DNA of 64,000 nt, from NCBI GenBank assembly GCA_030248295.1, contig JASANH010001557.1, forward strand, positions 1 to 64,000, written 5' to 3'. The translations under genes were made by a program, and so were the position numbers. Source of the DNA: Mesodorylaimus sp. YZB2_4. Its lineage: Eukaryota > Nematoda > Enoplea > Dorylaimida > Dorylaimidae. Under the pieces are notes generated by a model, which saw nothing but the letters and a program-made list of their open reading frames with translations, was not told the DNA's origin and did no database searches. Positions within the stretch are counted from its first letter, which is position 1. Every line of letters starts with the position of its first letter. Below, one piece after another: positions 48,995-58,483 of the stretch.

Positions 48995-49990
48995 CTGAAA
49001 TATATAAACCATCTTATCACCACTCCCTCATCACCATAATCAACACAACCAATATTTCTGCGTCCATACGCTCACATTCACCAATGCTCACACCCCATAT
49101 TCCATACCAATCCTTTACTCACCCCCAACTCCTCCCAAACACCAGACCTTATCCGGATAGAACAAGGACAACTTACACCAATTCCTTGAAACAAAAACCC
49201 AAAAGTGAATAAAACACTAAAAACTTCCAAGCTGCTCAAAAAATACACAAATCTGCACCCAAAACTGAGAAACATGACAACCTCTCACTGAAAACCAACT
49301 ACAAGATCTAAACAGTTCACAACCCACCTCAAAAAAGATTGCTTCGATTCACTAACCTCATAAACCCATTAAAAAAATCACAACCGCACACAAAAATATG
49401 TACAGTCACAAAAAATCGATAATCGATCGATATGATCAAAAATCGATATAAGATCGGGCCGAGTTCCTATTCTGATCATCACATCCAAAAAAGGCATTAT
49501 CGATATCAAAGGGCGTGCATATGTCAAATACTGTCCCACACAGGTTGGTCGGGGATATGCCACCACAAGCACCACAAAACACTCAACTCCTGTCACAATA
49601 AATTACGCTTTGGCATTCAAATAGAACAAGCCAGATGGAGACAAAAATGTGCTACAACCAAAAACTTAAAAACCCTACGGAAAAAGCTGCCAAAACTGAG
49701 CCTCCCCATTGAGTATACTAGAACGGGTCAGTCACAAGAATCAAAGCATAAGATGGGCCACTTACACAGGAGACAGACTCCATTGCAGCAATCATTCCAA
49801 ACTAAACAGCCTAATCACCGTGCCCGCCCCTCTTATACCTTGATAAGTACTCTAGTTAGACCCGGCCGCACGTGACAACCACTAAACGCACGATCACGCG
49901 CCTCCCAACAGGCATTCTCGCACTGAACGCGACAAACGTGATGAGCCGGTGCGTTGGCAATTAGCCCTCAATTAGCCACGTGACGCCCGT

Positions 49991-52900
49991 TCAAATAAGC
50001 CTCTCGCCGGTCGTCACCGTCGTCATAGTCATGGCTTGGCCGCCCGCTGCCGTCATCTCCTCCCTGGCCGGATTGTACTTGCCCTTCAGCTTACGACTTC
50101 GTTGCACATATCGATACACGAACACCGAGCCGATCACCAGGCCCACAAAGGCCACTCCGCCCAACACGCCACCAACTATGGCCCCCACGTTGCGCCCCGA
50201 TGTCGACTGACCATCGCCCACCAACGTCTCGCAATGGTCTCCTGAAACACCAATACCATATATGGCACCATAATTGTTGCCCCTCCCCGTCCAGTGCACG
50301 GACCCAAACCCAACTGCCCCCGACACTTCTCACTGACCAATCACGTCAACGTGCGCCTGCGTGCACTGGACGAACCACTCCGCCATTACACAATCACCCA
50401 GCACCCATTATCATACATCCAACTAACGTGCTCATTGGCAGTCGGACAACGATTACACTGTCCCCCCTCAGCACTCATGACCACCACTCGCAAACACGAC
50501 GACGTGCACCGAGCCACTTCGAGCCCGACAAACACTCACAGCAGGCATATTTCCCAGACAAATCCAGTCTGCCCCACACCGCACCCTCATCAGTAAATCA
50601 CCATTCTAAGGCACGTGCCCCGACTATGCAACCAGACCGTCCAGAACCCGCCACAAAGTGACCACTCTTGCTTGCTCTATGGCCCCCCACCATGGCCAGG
50701 TTTCTTTCCATACATATTTCCCCACCATTAATTTTTTTTGACTGTTTTACATAAAGAAACATGATTTCTATGCGGAAAAATTCTGCAAAGAGTATTCAAA
50801 AATGGCACCTTTTTCCAAGTCCATCCATCAGATTAAAGGAGTAGAGACGCACGCGCCAGGGATAATTGACAACTTCCAAGACAAACCAAACCCTCAAATT
50901 GGTCAGCAGAAAACTTGCCAAGGGTCTCACTTGCATATTCCCCATGATAATGGATTCAAAAACATCAAGTGACCCATGTAAACCCCCGCCTAGTAGGCCA
51001 TGGCGAGTGGGAGAGAGTAATCGATACTCTCCCCTGGCTACGAAACGTCAACCCCTCGGGTTGATGTTTCAGCCCATAGGTATAGTCGCAAGACTATCCT
51101 GTTCCAGCCGGAGTTTTTGTCCCGCCGACTTCGGTCGGCCGCCTCCCTCCTACGCCTGCCAGGCTTGGTTACACTCACTGCCAACAGCCACCATTATCGC
51201 ACATTTTTTTCTGTTAAAAAACAGACATAAAAATTCAAATTCGAAAAATGAGCGGGAAAATCTGTGGGTCGTGGCTTAGCGGTTGTGCCTTTCGCATTTC
51301 CAGGGGAGGGTTCGACTCCCGCCCAGGTGGATAATTTTTGTCAAGTTTTTGTGTGTTCCTACGGCCTCGAGTACGCTATGGTGCTTGGCCACGGATGAAG
51401 TATGACACGACAATTGTGAAAAATCTTGCACGACGATGTCCACTCTCGAATCCATGTCGGAATATAGAAAAAGTATGATATTCAGATTCAGCACCCATGT
51501 CATAAAAGGGTGGCCAAAACTCTGGACCTCCAGCACATGCAAATAAGTCGAAATTCTAGATTGAAAAAGGGGCACAATTAGAAAATGAAGATTTCCACTT
51601 TTTAAGACAGGGTTTTGTGTGAGGGTCGACACATAAAAAACTTTTTTGCCAAGTGCAAATTTTGACCCCATGCTCAGCAGCACGTTCCCCATGAGTGCAT
51701 GGAGACGCAAAAGTCAAAAACATTTTTCACCCCTCATCATGAAAATACACGTAAAAACGTGTTGCTTGGGCGATATTGCTCATATCTCCCCGACCCTTGG
51801 TCCAGGAATAATGTAGAATATATCAAAATGATCGCAAGATGATAAGCTATCCAACGCTTTTCAAAAAATTTTCCCACGTCTTACCATTCGCGAGAAATTC
51901 CCGCCTACAATCAAAGTTTAAAATTTTCTGCACATACTTGTGCGAATAACTCGAAATAGAAAATGAAAACCCTGTGAAAATTTCACCATATGTGGCCCTT
52001 GGTACCCACTCTCAAAAAATATAGGTATGTTATATGCTGTCTTCACATGCTAGGGTCAAAGTCGCGAAAAACTAGAAAAATTATCGTCTATGGTTTTATT
52101 TCTCGATCTCTCGAATCTGATCGCTGGCTATTATTGACACCAGACATAACCTGTTTTGTTGAGCAGAAAAAATGCTACAAAAATGTGCCTTTCCCATGCT
52201 CAAAAGTCAAACAGAATCGCGTACAGGACGTGTATTTCTAAAGTGAGAATTGCGGGTGGCGACGCGTCCGCGACTGCGCACACGCTTTCGTTGCAGTCGC
52301 AAACAGTCGCAGACGCGTCGCACTTCTGAAAGGTTCTGTGAGACTTCTGAGGTTCCATGGGAAAGGGCTTCCCGTGTAGCATTTTTTCTGCTCTACAAAA
52401 TAGGCTGTTTGGTGTCGATATCAGACTGCGATCAGATTCAAAGTATCGAGAAATAAAATCACAGCTGCTGATTTTACAGGTTTTTTGCGGTTTTGACCCA
52501 AAGATGTCAAGATAAAGTACAGTATACGATCAAGCTGTATTTTCTAAAAGCGGGTACTATGAGGCACATACGGTAAAATTTTTAGAGGGGTTTCGGGTTT
52601 CTATTTCGAGTTTTTCTCACAAGTATGTCAAGAAAATTTATAACTTTGACTTTAGGCGGGAATATCTCACGAATGGTAAAACCTAGGAGAATTTTTTAAA
52701 AGCCATCCGATAGCTCATCATCTTGTGGTCATTTTGATATATTCTAGATCATTTCTGGACCGACGGTCAGGGAGATATGGCCGATATCGCCCGAGCAACA
52801 CATTTTTATGCGTATTTGCGTAGAAAGCAATGAGAAACATTGACTTTTGCATCACCTTACACTCATCGATTACATGCTATTTAGCATACGAAATCATGGG

Positions 52901-55900
52901 GTTAAAATTTTTATTTGGCAAGTTTAGATTCGCATTGTTCGAATCTACCAGAAACCCTGTCTTGGATAATTTGAGATAGCATCCCAAATTGTGGCTACCC
53001 CGATAATAGGGTGCTGAATCCGAATATCACACTCTTCCTTCAATATTCCCACATCAATTCTAGTGCAATCGACCGAAACACGCTCTCTGCCTGCCTGGCA
53101 TGTCCCCCTGACTTACCCGTATAGTTGGTGGCACACTTGCACACTGCCTTCTTCACCGACCACTCGCACTCGGCCCCGTTCTTGCACACGACCCTCTCCG
53201 AATCCGAGCACTGTCCGCCCGTCGAGCCATTCTCGACTGGTGGTGCGGCAGTGATCAGACCATGCTCGCAATCGATACCATCGAATCCACGCGGACACTG
53301 GCACCGATACATGGAGCCATTGCGGGCCCCGTCGTCCACGATGGGCACCAGCACCGAGCAAGTGCCCCCATTCTGGCACGGGTTATTGGTCGAATAGCAG
53401 GGATTCGACTGGGCGCATCGCGGGCCCAAATATTCCTCCGAGCAGAAGCAGGTGAAGTTGGGCATTCGGGTGGTGTTGAGGGTGTCCACAACGGCCACCC
53501 TGCACGTACCCCCATTCTGGCAGTACTCGCTCGGACACTCGACACGTTCGGGTTCGTGTTGTTGTTTCGTATGATTGCCCATTTCCTCGCACAATTCCCC
53601 GACCAGTCCGGGCGGGCAATGGCAATAGGACTCTGGACCACCCGCGGTCACATTCAGCAGACACACCCCGCCATTGCGACACGTCCGCCCACTCGTTCCA
53701 TTCTCGCATACACCATTCCAGGCGGGTCTACCAGTGCTGCTCGGTCGGGTCGTCGTCTCCGATGTTCCATTTCCTCCTCTTCCACCAGCCGTAATGAATA
53801 TACGACTCACCGATTTCGTTGACGTCCCAAATTTCGAGCTTCCCGCACTCGTCTCTGTTCTGAACGGTCTCGGCGTGGGGAAATCGATCAACCACAAGGA
53901 CGAATTACGCCATCGTTGACCATGGTCGATGGTGGTCGCTCGATGCACCTCCTCCCCGATCGATACTGGCACGGGCGGGCAGTCGCACGTTCCATCCGGC
54001 CATCCGCTTGACCACGTTCGATTCACTCGCACGCATTCTAACTCGTGCGCATTGCCAACGGACACGTTGGCCAGACAAAACTCGCCATTTCCTACAAAAA
54101 TAACATCAACCCGGTCGCCTCGGCTCGACGGGTCGTTAACTCTTACCCGCCCCGGGCGATATCGTGTACGTCTGGCCAGTCACGTTCGAATGAGACAATA
54201 ACACCGGCCCGCTCGTCAAGTTACCATCAACCACAAAACACACAAATTCGTTGTCCCGTAAAATCCACTTGAATAATTGCCAATCCGTTAAATTTAAATT
54301 TGTACCTGAAAAAAAACCAAAATAAATAATTTCAAAAACTGTTGTCCTTTGCGGGAATCGAACCCGTTCTTCGCAAGACCAGGAGCAATAATCATCAAAC
54401 CTACAAGCGATACGGGTTCGATTCCCACCCGGGGCATAATTTTTTGCCACTCTCAGTGCACTGACCATTGGCATCAATAACGCACGTTTTGACCGCGCCA
54501 TTCGTATCGATCGATGCCACCGATATCTGTCGGCCATTGGTCGTCGAGTGCATCCAAAACGAGCCAGTCACCTGTCCGTCGACACCGCCGATCACCAGCC
54601 TGGGGGCCCCTCGACTGTCGCCCACCACACTGACCTCGACACCGGCCGTCGTGCCCGCCCACAACCACACTAGGCAACACGCAACACCTGCAAACACAAC
54701 GAGGCCATCAATTAATATGTTCAAAAAAGTGTCAACAAAAACACAATTTGATAAGCTTATCGAGACGGGATCCGACAGCAGCCCACCCCCTGATTAGAAC
54801 ACGGCCAGCCGTGTCGACATTCGTGCCTGCTAACATCACAAAACAATGACAATATTACATGGAAAAACTGGTCGGGAAAAATGGAAAAAATTACATGCAT
54901 TGCGAACATTGAGCGCATTCGGAGTGCTTTTTATGCCAAGCCCGTAGAGTGCACGTCATTTGACGTCGACCCCGCCACTGTTCCCATTCGCTCAACGCCC
55001 TCCGCATAACTCGTATCGATCGAGTCTCCACAAACCCGCCGTGCAAGTCACGCGCCACCCGGGCACACGGCCAACCCCTCCCTGCACTCGCATGCTAATT
55101 ACATGTTTGCACAAATAACTCCACTCCAAATTACTGCCCCCCCGTCGTGACAAAATGCCAAGTTCTCCCTTCCGCACTCCCCACCAACATGCAGTTGTCA
55201 CTATTTTCAAGTTCCATTCTTCGCCCGCCCCATTATCTCAACTCGCAACACAAACCATCGAATCCTTTCAAATCCACCACCGCCTTCTCCTCAACAACTA
55301 ATCATATCCTCCAAATAAGACTTATTCCACGCCACTCGCATTCCCCGCGCCCACTCGGCCGCCCGGCTTGAATACGAAATGAGACTGGCCAATTTCGTAA
55401 CCACAACCACTGCCCCCCCCCCCACTTCACTGGCAATAATACTTTCACTGAACTCGTCTCGCCCTGCTTCGCAAATGACACTGCACCCCGTCAACCACAA
55501 CGGGACTGTGAGGACACCCTCTCCTACCCTTCCCGCTCTGCCCCAAATCTGGGCACGCCCCCCCCCCTGAAGGCAAATTTGAAATCTGTACCCTGCTAGG
55601 CAGACATGCGTTAAACCCGTCAACGTCTCTCAGTGACTGCAACGAAAGCATGTGCGCGGCCGCAGAGCACTGGCGGTGTGTTGGAGCTTACAAGCTTATA
55701 AAACACGTCGGACAGAAACAACTTTTCGTTCGATGGCTGTGCAGTCGAGGAATTACCAGAATAGGCTTATAAGTTACTTTTCTGGCATCTAGAGAAGGCG
55801 TTTGCTTCATCGAAGTGTGTAAAACAGAATACAGATCACGCATTTCCACATCTTTTAAATGTACTCTTAGGCTTAGGGAGTCTGGGCCCAAGAAAGACAA

Positions 55901-56600
55901 AAATATATCAATAGAGCTTTTGAGATAACCGAAGTTAGAATCATGTATCACACGCATATATGCCTGCGCGACTTGCCTAGCGACCGCGCACACGATTTCG
56001 TTGCGGTCGCGAACAGCTTTGCCGCCAGCGTTGATGCATTTATGCCTAGCAGGGTACAGATTCGAAATATGCCCCAGGTGCGCCAGTACCCTCAAATGTG
56101 GACTGGCCAGTCCACTGACACGGATATCTCCCACATACACTCACAGTCAGTACGTGGCCACATTGGGACGGCTATATCACCATGATGAAGATATGTAACA
56201 ACCAACTGACCCCCATGGGCTAGTACGGACAACACTGCCCTAACCACGCTCGACTGCGGCCTGACCAGTCCACTGACATGGATATCTCCCATATACACAC
56301 ATTACACACTTACAGTACACTCATCAGTGTGTGCCCAAAAGAAGATGGCTATATCACCGCGAAGGGACACATCACATCCAACTGACCCCCCTTCGTGCGT
56401 CGATACCTGCACTGTGGCCTGACCTGTCCACTGACACGGATATCTCCCACATACAGTACACACACTACACTCACAGTCCCATGAACTAGTGCGGACCACA
56501 CATAAACACACACTTTACACTACACTAGCGCTAAGAAGAAATCAAAGCCAACTCGTTTTGACCAAAAGTGTTGTGAAGGGCACTTACCAATTGCATACAT
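49991..56600 (-). CDS. crb: Short Crumbs-family receptor (EAT-20-like)
   Basis: Exons 56588-56600, 54466-54687, 54147-54305, 53117-54091 and 49991-50241 join to 539 aa. The signal peptide (MYAIGVACCLVWLWAGTTAG) is split by the first intron. An N-terminal region with VSVVGD, DNEFVCFVVDGNLTSGPV may be a remnant laminin-G fold. Four EGF repeats follow: CRNGGVCLLNV, CQNGGTCRVAV, CQNGGTCSVLV and CKNGAECEWSV. Then comes one membrane helix (VGAIVGGVLGGVAFVGLVIG) and a 37-residue tail. The tail has the FERM-binding RKLKGKYNPAREEM and ends ERLI, the PDZ-binding signature of Crumbs. Crumbs sets apical polarity by holding Pals1/PatJ and moesin. C. elegans EAT-20 has the same compact plan with three EGFs. 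The fourth EGF repeat is split by a 2.9 kb intron holding a giant palindrome. Confidence 0.92.
50980..51180. repeat. Chain of short hairpins in a Crumbs intron
   Basis: Within 200 bases four perfect small hairpins follow one another: GGGAGAGAGTAATCGATACTCTCCC-like (about 51010), GTCAACCCCTCGGGTTGATG (51048), ATAGTCGCAAGACTAT (51083) and GCCGACTTCGGTCGGC (51125). The loops are short. It looks like a structured RNA or the head of a retroelement, but no family was recognised. Confidence 0.5.
51264..51420 (+). repeat. tRNA-derived SINE, family A
   Basis: GGGTCGTGGCTTAGCGGTTG, GGTTCGACTCCCGCCCAGG (B box), TGGATAATTTTTG, then GTGTTCCTACGGCC, TCGAGTACGCTATGGTGCTT, GGCCACGGATGAAG and TATGACACGAC. 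It abuts the left end of the palindrome. Confidence 0.75.
51441..53065. mobile_element. Giant foldback element (1.6 kb near-palindrome)
   Basis: The ends CACTCTCGAATCCATGTCGG and, inverted, CACTAGAATTGATGTGGG lead into arms of about 700 bp that match throughout. Examples left/right: TTGGGCGATATTGC / CGGGCGATATCGG; ACCATTCGCGAGA / ACCATTCGTGAGA; CTCGAAATAGAAA in both; AGAAAAAATGCTACA in both. The arms are roughly 80% identical by eye. The spacer (about 52206-52350) contains another inverted repeat, GCGACGCGTC ... GACGCGTCGC. No transposase is encoded. The ends also resemble the MITE at 27642-27889. No clear target duplication was found. Confidence 0.8.
54343..54440. repeat. Pair of facing tRNA-like B boxes
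   Basis: GGGAATCGAACCCGTTCTTCG (54356, minus-strand T-arm) and ACGGGTTCGATTCCCACCCG (54415, plus-strand T-arm) face each other 45 bases apart in Crumbs intron 2. Neither completes a cloverleaf, since no matching acceptor or D-arm is found. Confidence 0.45.
55565..56085. repeat. Inverted pair of ~100-bp repeats with a GC hairpin
   Basis: A unit with CGCGCACACGATTTCGTTGC, TGCCTAGCAGGGTACAGATT occurs at 55985-56085 (+) and inverted at 55565-55660. The hairpin part also occurs in the palindrome spacer at 52278-52312. All three are in Crumbs introns. Confidence 0.6.
56095..56480. repeat. Tandem repeat, ~160-bp unit
   Basis: About 2.5 copies are marked by CCAGTCCACTGACACGGATA then TCTCCCACATACAC at 56107, 56268 and 56425 (spacings about 161 and 157), each followed by GGCTATATCACC and CCAACTGACCCCC. 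It lies in Crumbs intron 1. Confidence 0.7.
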
Positions 56601-58483
56601 GATTACAATAATCCACACAATTTCGACTTCACTCGATAATTTTCAAATTCAATAACATTCCAATAAAATTTATCGACTTTTCCAATGAAATCCAAAAGAA
56701 TTTCTATTAATGAATAGAAATAGTCGTTGCTTCAGTTGGACGACGAGAAGAAAATGAGCATCAACAATTTTCTTGACGACGAACCATGGCGACGAGTGGA
56801 ACGAAGCAACAATCTCAGCCATAACATAGCAACTGGCCCGCCACGAACACACCGCGTGCCTATCGTACGCACGCTTCGTCCGAGTCCGCCCCTTCTTCTA
56901 CTGTCGAGAATCGATCCTCGATGACCAACCCCTTCTTAACACCTGTTCGTCCAGCCCTAACAAAACACGCAGGTGCACTCCGGGTCATCACTCAGAATCA
57001 TGTTCTTTCCCCATTTTCATAAACAACCTTTCTTTCCTTTCGTCAAAAGTTTTCGCTTGGATAATCATTAAAATACGTGCACGCAGCCCGAGGGTTGAGA
57101 GATCAATTTAGCGGTCACGAGGTGATAAGCGAAGAGGAATTAACCCTTATTAGCGAATATGAAACATATTTCACATGTCAGACAGAGAAATATGGACTTT
57201 CGCAATCTTATTTTTTTCAAAAAATGTCATCGATCCCCGCAATACCCAACCAAAAGTTTTGAAAAAAGGCTTACCGTCTTTTGCACCGTCTGAAGGGAGA
57301 TAGGGCTGATAAAATGACACATTTTCGATAAATTATTTTCACTTTCACTCCATAAAACAAACACAAAATAAAATCTCAAAAGGGGAAAGGAAAGCAGTCC
57401 AAAACTGGTAAAATTAAGACTCAGACTAAAACGCGAAAAAAGTAATAACGGCTAAATAAATAAAAAATTTATGATAATCAATAAAGTTTTTAATGATTCT
57501 CAGGCTTATGAAACAATGCTGTGCAATGATTTCGCGTTCATTCAAAAATATTTTTCTCTGAATCTGAATCTATTACAGTAACCCAGCATCAAAATCGATT
57601 TTTCCCGCGAGACGAGGGGTCGATCGGAATCGAAATAATCGAGACGTTTGTATTTTGTGAAGCAGACTGTCCAAATAAGGTGTGCCTTAATCAAACGTAT
57701 TCGGTCAATAAAGGTCCAAATTTGTTTGTTTACACACCCGGGATTAACGCCGTGTGTGGGCGGTTTTTCAAGGGCGAACGCAGTGTGCAACGTGGCCATC
57801 GTCGGGTCGGGTTGCGTCGATTGCAAAAAATTATTGTGATCGAAAATTGGTGTTGATCGGCGATAGGTATCGATAATTAAGAAAGGTAAGTCAGGGTTCA
57901 TGCAAGGCTGGAAAACTGGAAAAAGTTAGGAAATTCGAGAAGTGTATGGAAAACGTGGAAATCAAGGAAAATGGGAATTCCATCCTAAAAGAAAGGAAAT
58001 TTGAGGACTTGCATTTCGGGGCTCTGAATTTCGAGTGACCCGCCTTTTATGTGGGCTTTTTGATCATGCTGGAAGTCAGTGAATCAATTGAAGTTGATTG
58101 CGTAGTCGTGGGCCAGTGAAAATATCTGGAAAAAAGTTGATTTTTGTCTAGAGAACCCGGAAAAATCGGGGCAAATTATTTGACGCTTTTTCTTAAATTC
58201 TCTAAGTGCAAATTATGGTGGAAGGAAAAGACTGGATTTTTCGCATGAAACCCTTTTTTCGGATGATCCAGTTCAAATATTCGTGTTGGATTGTCCGCTT
58301 TTTGCGGTCCTTTTGAGTAGCAAAGTTTTTCGCAATTGTTTCAGACCTTCTTTTGGAAGCTTTGTGTTTTAATGCAGAGCTTCCCTAAGTGGAAGTTTCT
58401 GTTCTTGACGACTGGGTATTCCTCTTTTCTCTTACAGTTTCTAGTTTTTTTTCGCTTTGCAGATTTTCAGTTCATCATAACCA
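56601..58483. other. Divergent intergenic region, Crumbs / ZIP7
   Basis: No gene supported. The region is AT-rich, with several open stretches (for example 57542-57901 on the minus strand) that show no domain. Promoters of both flanking genes probably lie here. Confidence 0.35.

Noticed and set aside
49432-49875. 147-codon plus-strand frame between the NDT-like and Crumbs genes
   Set aside because: Its composition (Lys, His, Thr, Gln) looks like translated low-complexity A/C-rich DNA, with no domain.
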